From an uncultured Phycisphaerales bacterium (GTDB lineage Bacteria > Planctomycetota > Phycisphaerae > UBA1845 > CAIVHJ01), in NCBI GenBank assembly GCA_903905665.1, contig CAIVHJ010000452.1, positions 1 through 20,646 of the forward strand: DNA of 20,646 nt, given 5' to 3'. Every line of letters begins with the position of its first letter. Within the stretch, counting starts at the first letter, position 1. Both the position numbers and the translations under genes were made by a program. The notes under the pieces are model-generated. The model did no database searches, was not told the origin of the DNA, and saw only the letters and a list, made by a program, of their open reading frames with translations. Positions 5,570 to 13,000 of this stretch are shown piece by piece.

Positions 5570-6295
5570 TTATTTTTCGACGTACAGGATGCGTCCGCAC
5601 GAATTACAGAGTTGGACTTCGTCGCGGCCTTGCAGGGACACGTATTGCTCCAGCGTGACGCTCATGTTGCAGCCTTCACACATGAGTTCCTGACGTTTGG
5701 GATGGGGCTGGACGACGAGCGCCATGGCTTCACCGTCGTGGCGTTCGGACGTGCGCTCAAAAACCTGAAGCGCAGAAGCAGGAACCTTTGAAGCCACTTC
5801 GACGCGCTGGGCTTCCAACATTTCCAGTTCGGCGCGCGTGCCTTCTTTGAATTTGTCCACTTCCTTGGTATGGGTTTCCAGTAATTCCTGCTCCCGGTCT
5901 TTCAGAACACGGAATTCGCTTTCCTGAGTTCTGTATTGTTCCAGTCGGCCCATCATTTCGAGTAGTTGATCTTCGAGTTTGGTGGTGTCGGCTTTGGAAA
6001 GGTTGATCTGGGTGAGGAGGGCGGCGTATTCCTTGTTGGTTTTGGACCGGTTGAGTGCTTCGCGGTGTTTGGCGATTTCGGCTTCGCGGGACTTGATGTC
6101 CAGTTCGAGACGGGCCATCGCCAGTTGCTGTTGTTTGATTTCCTCTTTCTTACGGGCGATTTCCTGTTCGAGGAGAGCCGCCTTTTTCTGGTGGGTGCGA
6201 GCAGTACGTTCTTTCGATTCGATCTTGGACTGCAATGCGGACAGTTTTCGCTGGGTCGTTTGCAGGTTGTGCAAAGCCTCTAGTGTGGCTCCCAT
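5570..6295 (-). CDS. Coiled-coil C4-type zinc-ribbon protein (zf-RING_7/CdsZ-like)
   Basis: A 241-aa protein: residues ~10-160 are a long heptad-rich coiled coil full of Glu, Lys, Leu and Gln (for example RKKEEIKQQQLAMARLELD), and the C-terminus is a four-cysteine zinc ribbon, CEGC then CNSCGRILY. The layout is that of the zf-RING_7 family (DUF164-like; mycobacterial Rv2229c, called CdsZ), thought to act as an adaptor or nucleic-acid-associated factor, possibly in translation; the biochemical role is not settled. The ATG at 6295 is used; a TTG at 6316 would add seven residues before it. The RNase HI gene follows after 15 nt on the same strand, a pairing seen in other phyla, suggesting a shared or coordinated role around RNA metabolism. 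Confidence 0.88.
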   Translation of the reverse strand: MGATLEALHNLQTTQRKLSALQSKIESKERTARTHQKKAALLEQEIARKKEEIKQQQLAMARLELDIKSREAEIAKHREALNRSKTNKEYAALLTQINLSKADTTKLEDQLLEMMGRLEQYRTQESEFRVLKDREQELLETHTKEVDKFKEGTRAELEMLEAQRVEVASKVPASALQVFERTSERHDGEAMALVVQPHPKRQELMCEGCNMSVTLEQYVSLQGRDEVQLCNSCGRILYVEK

Positions 6296-6448
6296 TGGAC
6301 TCGCTTTCTTTTTCAAAGAACGGAATACAAATATGAATCAGAAAACATCTATTTTAGACCCTTCGGGCGGTGATTCGCAAGGGGACTGGGCGATTCCGGA
6401 AGGTGAAAGGACGGATCAAAAGAACCGAAGTGACGGTGGCGACGCAGG

Positions 6449-7021
6449 TTATCTTCCCATGATCAGGTTCAGCAAGAGTGTTATCGGGAGGATGGCAATG
6501 AAAAAAAGTCCAATCCGGGCAAGCGTTTTGGGCCGTTCTGGATGACGAACCAACGACACAATGCACATCACCAAACCGGTGATCCAACAAGCCAAACTGA
6601 GCAAAGCCACCCCGCAACCCAACAACAATGAGGCGAGCAGATCGGGCTGGTTCCATGCTTCCCAATAGGCACGTTGAATTTCTTCGGCAGTGGCATTGGG
6701 GCCGATTCCTCGAAGGACCCACGAGACGATGAGGTTCCAACCCCAGAACAGGGTGAGCGACAACAGGCTAAAGATTAGTCCTGCCGTGGCGAGCCGAGGG
6801 TGCCCACCGGTAGCGGGTAATCCGCGTGGTCTCGTCGGAACAGGTGGAAATGGCGGGGGGTCGGTGGGGGGTGAGGAACGAAAGTCCTGCTCTCCCAGTG
6901 TCGAACGAATGGGTGCGATGATGATGCTTTGGCAGTAGGGACATTTTGCGGGTCGGCCGCCGACTTCGTCATCGATTTCGATGGGTTGGTGACAATGCAG
7001 ACATTGGAATTGAATAACCAT
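6449..7021 (-). CDS. Zinc-ribbon protein with three membrane helices
   Basis: A 190-aa protein. Residues 6-31 form a zinc ribbon with Cys7-x2-Cys10 and Cys27-x2-Cys30 around the phrase QPIEIDDEVGGRPAKCPYC, a common bacterial module. A Pro-rich linker (about 50-72, PPTDPPPFPPVPTRP) follows, then three hydrophobic segments at about 78-103, 129-153 and 167-188, so the ribbon should sit in the cytoplasm or periplasm on a membrane anchor. The last part resembles small DUF4190-like membrane domains. The function is unknown; such proteins are often annotated only as zinc-ribbon proteins. The ATG at 7021 is chosen because the ribbon then starts at residue 6 as in related proteins; the upstream extension to 7057 carries no recognisable sequence. 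It is on the same strand as the zinc-ribbon/RNase H pair but separated by ~150 bp. Confidence 0.78.
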   Translation of the reverse strand: MVIQFQCLHCHQPIEIDDEVGGRPAKCPYCQSIIIAPIRSTLGEQDFRSSPPTDPPPFPPVPTRPRGLPATGGHPRLATAGLIFSLLSLTLFWGWNLIVSWVLRGIGPNATAEEIQRAYWEAWNQPDLLASLLLGCGVALLSLACWITGLVMCIVSLVRHPERPKTLARIGLFFIAILPITLLLNLIMGR

Positions 7022-7224
7022 GGCAAATCGTTCGGGCGAACAATACCTTTGGTTCAAGTCGGAACTACCTACTACATCTGGTAGCCGACGGTCTTGTGCC
7101 GCGCGTCGCGAGCACGGTTTATGTTAACACGAAATCGAAAATCATTCAAAACTCGAGGCGTGGTAAATCAAGCGGTGTGGAATAGTTGTCCGATAGACAT
7201 TCAAGACCTAAAAGGACCAGAACC

Positions 7225-7395
7225 ATGATGACCAAACGCGAAGTGATCGAAGCCATTCGGAAATTGAACCCCACCGCCCAACCTGAATTTCTCGCGGAAT
7301 TCAGCGAAAACCAGCTCGCTCAATACCTCGAGCAGCTGCTGCACATCCAAGGGGAGAACGGCTGTGTCCTGGCCGAAACTGCCGTGGAAGCGTAA
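7225..7395 (+). CDS. Small conserved-looking protein of unknown function
   Basis: A 56-aa protein starting at ATG 7225, preceded by AAAGGA 8 nt upstream; the longer frame from 7186 has no such site. It is predicted helical: KREVIEAIRKLNPTAQPEFL followed by AEFSENQLAQYLEQLL. Helix-turn-helix-like spacing is possible but there is no clear DNA-binding signature. I do not know its function. The even amphipathic pattern and good ribosome site support a real gene. It converges on the PH-domain gene. Confidence 0.62.
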   Translation: MMTKREVIEAIRKLNPTAQPEFLAEFSENQLAQYLEQLLHIQGENGCVLAETAVEA

Positions 7396-7398
7396 TAG

Positions 7399-7568
7399 TT
7401 ACGTGAAACATGAGAGATGAGACGCATCGTCTCGGTGATCGGGGAAGGCCAGAAGTAGATACTCGCCACTCCAACCCCTGCTTCCTATCAAGGTATGGCA
7501 TTCTTTCGTGAGCTCTCACCCTTTTGTCATAATCATCATGGGAACGTGCCTATAGTTGTTTCACGTAA
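7399..7568. repeat. 12-bp inverted repeat spanning a convergent gene junction
   Basis: TTACGTGAAACA at 7399-7410, just after the stop of the 56-aa gene, is matched in inverted orientation by TGTTTCACGTAA at 7557-7568, inside the last codons of the PH-domain gene. Between them is a small hairpin, GAGACG-cat-CGTCTC (7419-7433), without a T run. It may help end both transcripts, but a chance match of this size in the window is possible. Confidence 0.35.
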
Positions 7569-8143
7569 AGCGATCGGTTGCGGAGCCGCTGCACGTTTTC
7601 GCGAATGTGATCCGCCAAACTTTGAGGAGACTCGATTCCCACCAGCTTCATTGTGCGATTGGTCTGATCCGTCGAAAGAATCTCGACGGTCCCGATTTTC
7701 AGGATGCGATCCAACAAAGTTTGGAAGATTCGGACGTCGTCCACGCGAATCAGTTCGGTCTGGTCGATGGTGCGACTAAGCAATCCTTGCTCGCTGAATA
7801 GACGTTCCGTGGTCAGCCGATAGCGATGACTCAGGATTCCATACAACATTTTCACAAAAATATAGAACCACGCACATAGTGTGGCTCCCAAGATTGTCCA
7901 ATGGAACCAGGGTGGGTTGAATTTCCACGCCAGCACTATTGCGACAATCGACCAGAGAACCGCCAGTAACAGATTGGCGCTGTAGTGCTTCCAGCAGATT
8001 CGTCCCGCCCAAATTTCAGATTCTTTTTCAGGGCTTGTTTTTTCCGATGAAGCGATAAGATCGCCGACTCCGGCAGGCGATGTCGGCGGGCTGGACGGCA
8101 GCGGATCGGTCTTAATGTCATGTGGTTCAGCATCTTGTGTCAT
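7550..8143 (-). CDS. PH-domain (bPH_2-like) membrane protein
   Basis: A 197-aa protein with a Pro/Ser-rich N-terminus (1-45), two membrane helices (about 55-74 and 80-103), and a bacterial pleckstrin-homology-like domain (about 105-185) containing YRLTTERLFSEQGLLSRTID, ELIRVDDVRIFQTLLDRIL and GTVEILST. This is the arrangement of YdbS/YdbT-type bPH_2 proteins, which are membrane-bound and poorly characterised, some linked to envelope stress or small-molecule resistance. The ATG at 8143 is preceded by GGATGG; a longer frame to 8191 adds only unrelated residues. The gene diverges from the acidic small protein at 8408, so the region 8144-8400 holds promoters for both. Confidence 0.85.
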   Translation of the reverse strand: MTQDAEPHDIKTDPLPSSPPTSPAGVGDLIASSEKTSPEKESEIWAGRICWKHYSANLLLAVLWSIVAIVLAWKFNPPWFHWTILGATLCAWFYIFVKMLYGILSHRYRLTTERLFSEQGLLSRTIDQTELIRVDDVRIFQTLLDRILKIGTVEILSTDQTNRTMKLVGIESPQSLADHIRENVQRLRNRSLYVKQL

Positions 8144-8260
8144 GATTTTCCATCCATTCTGAACTGGTATTTGTATAAAATTTTTGCCCATATCCTCGCA
8201 TTCGAGGCAGGGCGCATCAAAACCGAGAATCCCGTATGTGTCAAATGTTATTTTTCCCCC

Positions 8261-8288
8261 TTGACAGTCCGCCGATGTGTCTTAAATA
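8261..8288 (+). promoter_or_regulatory. Likely sigma-70 promoter for the acidic/basic gene pair
   Basis: A perfect -35 box TTGACA at 8261-8266 is followed after 16-17 nt by TAAATA or AAATAT, a fair -10. The start would fall near 8295, about 110 nt before the 8408 gene. Only the -35 box is strong. Confidence 0.45.
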
Positions 8289-8404
8289 TGTTCGCGCATT
8301 CGATGTGTGAGAATTGTCTCGTCTCATCGGAATGCGAGCGATTGTGTGAACTACTTGATTCGCTAATCCACGCGGCGAACAAATGCCGAGATATGAGGGG
8401 TTGA
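8288..8404 (+). CDS. Possible cysteine-containing small ORF upstream of the acidic protein
   Basis: A 38-codon frame from ATG 8288 (or 33 codons from ATG 8303) ends 3 nt before the next gene. It contains MCENC, SSECERLCELL and a terminal NKCRDMRG, five cysteines in a short helical peptide. If the promoter at 8261 is right, only the ATG at 8303 would be in the transcript, almost leaderless. No ribosome site is visible, so this may be chance; the tight spacing to 8408 and the cysteine pattern are the reasons to list it. Confidence 0.25.
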   Translation: MFAHSMCENCLVSSECERLCELLDSLIHAANKCRDMRG

Positions 8405-8407
8405 ATC

Positions 8408-8812
8408 ATGGAAACTCAAAATCTGGTTCTGGAGCGTTACTCAAATCATTCTGAGTACGTGCCGGTCATCTTTGCGAGGAACATGACCATGGCAGAAAAA
8501 ACCAGGAGAATGCTGGAACGTTGCGGAATTCCCACGCTGATCGAGTGGAACGTCCCTCGCCGGTCAGGGTTGGAGTCCCGGGCGGTTTGTGTTCCGGTTC
8601 TTGTTCCTGAAAGCCGTCAGGAAGAAGCGTCTGAAAGAGTAGCCCGGCTGGAACGCCGGTTTCCCGTCGCCGGTATCGAGGATGAAGAAGAAAGCGTCGG
8701 CGATGAAGACCTGGACGACGACTTCTTCGATGAGGAAGAGTTTGAAGACGAAGACTTCACCGAAGACGACGAGGACGATGACGATTTGTTCGAAGACGAC
8801 GATGATTTATAA
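8408..8812 (+). CDS. Small protein with DUF2007-like domain and acidic tail
   Basis: A 134-aa protein. Residues ~16-80 (YVPVIFARNMTMAEKTRRML, GIPTLIEWN, CVPVLVPESRQEEASERVAR) follow the pattern of the DUF2007 putative signal-transducing domain: a beta-alpha-beta fold with a strand carrying the phrase VPVLVP and a following helix. Residues ~91-134 are almost all Asp, Glu and Phe, an extreme acidic tail that could mimic nucleic acid or bind a basic partner. The ATG is preceded by GAGGGG. The next gene, 16 nt downstream, encodes a strongly basic protein, so the pair may form a complex; this is inference. Confidence 0.75.
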   Translation: METQNLVLERYSNHSEYVPVIFARNMTMAEKTRRMLERCGIPTLIEWNVPRRSGLESRAVCVPVLVPESRQEEASERVARLERRFPVAGIEDEEESVGDEDLDDDFFDEEEFEDEDFTEDDEDDDDLFEDDDDL

Positions 8813-8828
8813 CCTGTGAGATTGAACC

Positions 8829-9137
8829 ATGAGCGAGCAATCCTCCTATCCCGGTCCGGATCGACGCGTCCGAAGAGATCGCCGCAGTCTGGTGGATCGT
8901 CGAAGCGGATTGGACCGCCGGCGCGGCCCCGGCCGCCGCCGCAGCGACTTGCGTAAGTCCGCCGAAGAAGGGGAAATGACTGACGAACTTCTCGAATTCG
9001 TCATGGCCATCGACGACTACAAGCGCATCAACGAACGACCGTTCCCCAGCTGGAGCGAGGTCTTCGAGATCGTCAAATATCTGGGATATCGCAAAACCGC
9101 CCCCCGCGGCGAACACATCAACATTCCAGAAGACTGA
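8829..9137 (+). CDS. Small protein with Arg-rich head and conserved C-terminal motif
   Basis: A 102-aa protein. Residues ~11-42 hold DRR repeats (DRRVRRDRRSLVDRRSGLDRR and more), very basic and probably disordered, fit to bind nucleic acid or an acidic protein. Residues ~49-90 (EMTDELLEFVMAIDDYKRIN, PFPSWSEVFEIVKYLGYRK) form a compact helical module of a kind I associate with small planctomycete proteins, though I cannot name a family. It starts 16 nt after the acidic protein and is probably co-transcribed. Function unknown. Confidence 0.72.
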   Translation: MSEQSSYPGPDRRVRRDRRSLVDRRSGLDRRRGPGRRRSDLRKSAEEGEMTDELLEFVMAIDDYKRINERPFPSWSEVFEIVKYLGYRKTAPRGEHINIPED

Positions 9138-9290
9138 TATCTCCTGATGATGTAAATGCTTCACAAAGACATTCCGAGGGAAGCCTCTCTCGATGTTTTC
9201 TCTGACGCTTCAGGCAACAACCCGAAAATTTAATACAAAATAGGTGGCCGATCCTGCTGGATTGAATTGGTATCAGCACATTTGATATTT

Positions 9291-9392
9291 AACCCCTTTA
9301 GGGTTGTAATTGTGTAATGACATGTTTTCCGTAGGCGCGAGCCTACGGTTAATTATGTTTTTCCCTTTCGGGGAAAGTGGGTCAATGACCCA
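9291..9392. repeat. Cluster of four stem-loops
   Basis: Four separate hairpins follow one another: AACCC-cttta-GGGTT (9291-9305), CCGTAGGC-gcga-GCCTACGG (9329-9348, a GNRA tetraloop), TTTCCC-tttcg-GGGAAA (9360-9376) and TGGGTC-aat-GACCCA (9378-9392). They fill the gap between the 102-aa gene and the acyl-CoA synthetase gene. None is followed by a clear T run, so they look more like mobile or structural repeats than one terminator, but the set could block read-through or protect an mRNA end. Confidence 0.7.
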
Positions 9393-9431
9393 ATCCCAGA
9401 GGCATGATTCATATTGATCATTGAGGTTTTT

Positions 9432-11663
9432 ATGTCATCGAAAATACTTGAGAGTGTTCAGAAGCAAAATCGGCGGCAGATGTTCGAGTATGAGGTTTAT
9501 GAGTTACTGCAGCAGGGGGGGATTGCTCCGCCGAGGCATGTCTTTGTGGCGACGGGTCAGAAGATCGACGGAGCGTTGCTTAAGAACATCACGACCGAAC
9601 GAGTTGTACTGAAGGTGGTTTCGGCGGAGATTGTTCACAAGACGGAAGCCGGTGGGGTGGTATTCGTAGAGAACAAGGCCGACGCGATCGAGCGCGAAAT
9701 TCGGCGGATGGAGGCTGGCTTGGCGAAGCACGGTCGCGTGGAAGGCGTGCTGGTGGTCGAATGCGTCACGCCCGACAGTCGCGGATTCGGCAGCGAGATG
9801 TTCGTGGGAATTCGAGCAACCCGCGAGTTCGGACCAATTATCGTTGCCGGTGTCGGCGGGATTGACACCGAATATCTGGCGAAACACCTCAAATCCGGTC
9901 TGGCGATGGCGCGAGCGTCCGCCATTGAGACCACACCCGAAGAATTTTTGCAATCATTCAAGAAAACGACTTCGTATGAAGTGTTGTCGGGTTTGGCGCG
10001 TGGGCGAAAACGGGCGGTGTCGGATGAGGATTTGCTCCGATGTTTTCGGGCGTTCATCGGAATCGCGCGGGAATACGGAATCCATCGCGACGGCGATCAG
10101 CCGATGCTCGAAGAAATGGAAGTCAATCCGTTCGCGTTTTCGGGTGGAAAGATGATTCCGCTCGACGGACGTGGACGACTGGGAAATCTGACGCCTGCTC
10201 CCGCCGCTCGACCGATTGAAAAAATCAAATTCCTGCTCGAACCGCGCGCAGCGGCGGTCATCGGAGCGTCCGCCAAGCGAATGAATTTTGGCCGGATCAT
10301 CCTCAACAACATCAAAGCGTGCGGATTTCCGACGGAGCACCTCTATGCCATCAAGGACGACGTGCCGGAAATAGACGGCATCCGTTGCATCCCGAACATT
10401 CGATCGCTGCCCGAGCCGGTGGATTTGCTGGTGCTCGCGACGGCGGCTGAGGATGCCGAGAAACTGATGGACGAGATGATCAACACCGGAAAAGTCCAGT
10501 CCGTCATCATCATTCCCGGCGGGGTAGGCGAAAAAGAGGGGACGGAGGATTTGCAGCGTCGGTTGGCGGAAATGATCGTCGCCGGTCATCAACGGCCCGA
10601 CGGCGGGCCGGTGTTTGTCGGAGGAAATTGCCTGGGGATCGTATCGCGTCCGGGAAAATACGACACGTTTTTCATTCCCGAAGGCAAGCTCGATCCGAGG
10701 CGGAACGTATCTCCGCGGCGATGCGCACTGATTTCGCAAAGCGGGGCGTTCATCATTTCCCGCGTGAGCAATCTGGAATCGCTCGATCCGACCTTGTCGA
10801 TTTCGTTTGGAAATCAGACCGATCTGACGATTTCGGATTTCCTGAAAGTCGTGGGTCGGCGAAGCGACGTGGATTGCCTCGGAGTCTATGTGGAGGGATT
10901 CAAGGACATGGATGGCCTTGAATTTCTTCGCGCGGTGAAGGAAGTCGTTCGATCCGGCAAAACCATGGTGTTTTACAAAGCGGGTCGGACGGCGGCGGGT
11001 CGGAGCGCGACAGCCGGTCACACTGCCAGTGTGGCGGGGGATTACGACGTATGCGACGCGACGGTGAGTCAGGCTGGAGCGATTGCGGCTGAGACGTTCA
11101 AGGAATTTGAACAGATGGTTGATTTGGCGACGGCGCTGCACGGTAAGCAGATTCGCGGAACCCGAATCGCGGCGATCAGCAACGCCGGTTACGAAACCGT
11201 CGGCATGGCGGATTCGGTGAAAGGGGAACGATTTGACGTCACGGTGCCGAATTTGTCGGCCGCCGTGAAAGACCAACTGCTTAAGGTGCTTGCGAAGCAT
11301 CGACTGGATTCGCTGGTCAATGCGCGCAATCCGCTCGATCTGACGCCGATGGCATCGGACGAAGCCTACGAGGATTGCATGAAGACGCTGCTCGAATCCG
11401 ACGAGTTCGATGCGCTGGTCGTGGCAATGATTCCGCTGACGCCGCAAATGTTGACGATCGGAAACGAACTCGAAAAACCGACTTCGATTGCCCATCGCAT
11501 CGTTCGGCTGTTCAGGGAATCTCCCAAACCCATTGTGGCGGTCGTGGATTCCGGATCGCTCTATAATCCGCTGGTTCGCGTGATGAAATCCGGTGGAGTT
11601 CCCGTGTTCCGTTCCGCCGATTGGGCGGTCCGTACGCTCGGCAGATTTTTGCGGTCGCAGTGA
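9432..11663 (+). CDS. ADP-forming (acetate/acyl)--CoA ligase, beta-alpha fused
   Basis: A 743-aa protein of the NDP-forming acyl-CoA synthetase superfamily, which interconverts acyl-CoA + ADP + Pi and acid + ATP + CoA, giving substrate-level ATP. The domain order is ATP-grasp first (about 8-245: VVLKVVSAEIVHKTEAGGV, FGPIIVAGVGG, MEVNPFAF), then CoA-binding (about 260-385: AAVIGASAKRMNFGRII, IIPGGVGEKEG), then two succinyl-CoA-ligase-like domains with CALISQSGAF and SATAGHTASVAGDYD. His530 in GHTAS is the likely phospho-histidine. The common bacterial fused form has the CoA-binding part first, so this is the swapped arrangement, but both exist. The ATG at 9432 has TGAGG 5 nt upstream; the TTG at 9414 lies in the same frame but is less likely. 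It probably serves acetate or acyl-CoA energy metabolism, or protein/metabolite CoA recycling. Confidence 0.9.
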   Translation: MSSKILESVQKQNRRQMFEYEVYELLQQGGIAPPRHVFVATGQKIDGALLKNITTERVVLKVVSAEIVHKTEAGGVVFVENKADAIEREIRRMEAGLAKHGRVEGVLVVECVTPDSRGFGSEMFVGIRATREFGPIIVAGVGGIDTEYLAKHLKSGLAMARASAIETTPEEFLQSFKKTTSYEVLSGLARGRKRAVSDEDLLRCFRAFIGIAREYGIHRDGDQPMLEEMEVNPFAFSGGKMIPLDGRGRLGNLTPAPAARPIEKIKFLLEPRAAAVIGASAKRMNFGRIILNNIKACGFPTEHLYAIKDDVPEIDGIRCIPNIRSLPEPVDLLVLATAAEDAEKLMDEMINTGKVQSVIIIPGGVGEKEGTEDLQRRLAEMIVAGHQRPDGGPVFVGGNCLGIVSRPGKYDTFFIPEGKLDPRRNVSPRRCALISQSGAFIISRVSNLESLDPTLSISFGNQTDLTISDFLKVVGRRSDVDCLGVYVEGFKDMDGLEFLRAVKEVVRSGKTMVFYKAGRTAAGRSATAGHTASVAGDYDVCDATVSQAGAIAAETFKEFEQMVDLATALHGKQIRGTRIAAISNAGYETVGMADSVKGERFDVTVPNLSAAVKDQLLKVLAKHRLDSLVNARNPLDLTPMASDEAYEDCMKTLLESDEFDALVVAMIPLTPQMLTIGNELEKPTSIAHRIVRLFRESPKPIVAVVDSGSLYNPLVRVMKSGGVPVFRSADWAVRTLGRFLRSQ

Positions 11664-11690
11664 TCGGGGTGGTTTCGGAGGGTGTCGGCT

Positions 11691-12785
11691 TTGGAAAATG
11701 AACTGGTCCCGAAATCCATTGAAGGGAGGCTCCTGATTTATCAGGAAGGCGAATTGAGTATTCAGGTTCGCCTCGATGGTCAAACGGTTTGGTTGACGCA
11801 GCGCCTAATTGCTGAACTGTTTCAAGTATCAGTTACGACCGTAAACGAGCATCTCTCAAGTATTTACGAAGATGAGGAACTTGCCTCGGGTCCAACTATT
11901 CGGAAATTCCGAATAGTTCAAACAGAAGGAACTCGCCGAGTTTCAAGGCTTGTTGAACATTACAACCTCGACGCCATCCTTGCAGTTGGTTATCGCGTCC
12001 GTTCGGCACGTGGTACTGCCTTTCGTCAATGGGCGACTGCTCGGCTTTCCGAATTGCTCGTCAAGGGTTTCACGCTCGATGACGAGCGAATCAAATCCGG
12101 TCGCACCTTCGGCGATCGATACTTTGATGAACTGCTTGAACGCATCCGCGATATTCGGGCTTCAGAGCGAATGTTCTATCAGAAAATCACCGACATCTAT
12201 GCGACGAGCATTGACTACAACCCCCAATCCGAGATCACACAAACGTTTTATGCCACCGTGCAAAACAAACTCCACTGGGCCATTCACGGCCACACCGCCG
12301 CTGAGATCCTCCAAGAGCGAGCCGACGCAGCCAAACCGCACATGGGTCTGACCACATGGAAGAATGCTCCTGGCGGTCCAATCCGAAAAACCGATGTAAC
12401 TGTTGCCAAGAATTACCTGAAGGAGGATGAAATTCGGGAGTTGAATCGCGTCGTTACGATGTATCTGGATTACGCAGAGGATCAAGCACATCGTCGCCGA
12501 CCCATGCACATGTCGGACTGGGTTGCCAAGCTCGACGCCTTTTTGGAGTTTAACGAACGTAACATCCTGACCCATGCGGGTAAGATTTCTCACGAACTGG
12601 CAGAATCACACGCCGAACACGAGTTTGAGAAATTCGAAATCGAGCGTCGACGACTGGAAGCAACGACTCCGACCAGTGACTTTGACCAGGCTGTAGAAAA
12701 AGTCAAACGACTTGAGCATCATGCGAACGCATTACCAAAATCAAAACACAACAAACGGAGAAAAACGAACAAAAATGGTAAATGA
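11691..12785 (+). CDS. RhuM-family protein
   Basis: A 364-aa protein of the virulence RhuM family, found on pathogenicity islands and near restriction systems; its biochemical function is not established. The N-terminal part carries a winged-helix-like DNA-binding region (QTVWLTQRLIAELFQVSVTT, about residues 31-50) and the family phrase YNLDAILAVGYRVRSARG (about 91-108). The C-terminus is Lys/Arg/Asn-rich (KSKHNKRRKTNKNGK). The start TTG at 11691 has GGAGGG (11677-11682) 8 nt before it; the GTG at 11682 would overlap that site, so TTG is preferred. It follows the acyl-CoA synthetase gene by 27 nt but has a different style and is typical of horizontally moved DNA, so I infer an insertion rather than a functional operon. 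Confidence 0.85.
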   Translation: MENELVPKSIEGRLLIYQEGELSIQVRLDGQTVWLTQRLIAELFQVSVTTVNEHLSSIYEDEELASGPTIRKFRIVQTEGTRRVSRLVEHYNLDAILAVGYRVRSARGTAFRQWATARLSELLVKGFTLDDERIKSGRTFGDRYFDELLERIRDIRASERMFYQKITDIYATSIDYNPQSEITQTFYATVQNKLHWAIHGHTAAEILQERADAAKPHMGLTTWKNAPGGPIRKTDVTVAKNYLKEDEIRELNRVVTMYLDYAEDQAHRRRPMHMSDWVAKLDAFLEFNERNILTHAGKISHELAESHAEHEFEKFEIERRRLEATTPTSDFDQAVEKVKRLEHHANALPKSKHNKRRKTNKNGK

Positions 12786-12881
12786 CCATTGCGATGCTGC
12801 AATCGAGTTGTCGCGGCAGGATCGTCTTGATCATCGCTGTGGCGAGACCTCGGGATAAAAAGAGAATTCGCTCCAGATTTG

Positions 12882-12946
12882 TATAATGTAACATAACAGA
12901 TTTGTTCCCATACCGTCGCTTAAAGGCGTTGTTTGACCTTAACGCC
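12882..12946 (+). promoter_or_regulatory. Possible -10 element and hairpin before the aldo/keto reductase
   Basis: A perfect TATAAT lies at 12882-12887 but no good -35 box is found 16-18 nt upstream. Downstream, GGCGTT (12925-12930) and AACGCC (12941-12946) form a 6-bp stem with a 10-nt loop in the leader. The leader would be about 105 nt long before ATG 13001. This is suggestive only. Confidence 0.3.
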
Positions 12947-13000
12947 GAATCGTCGGCAGTCGGGGAGTATACGGTTTTATCATTTTGCAGGAGGTGGTTT

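Noticed and set aside
6336..6545. Plus-strand ORF starting MNQKTSILDPSGG
   Set aside because: It overlaps the minus-strand zinc-ribbon membrane gene and has no ribosome site or family match, though the first part lies in a gap.
9954..11783. 609-aa minus-strand frame opposite the acyl-CoA synthetase gene
   Set aside because: It is a mirror of a strongly coding plus-strand gene with clear domains; its Arg/His-rich product is typical of antisense shadow frames in GC-biased codons.
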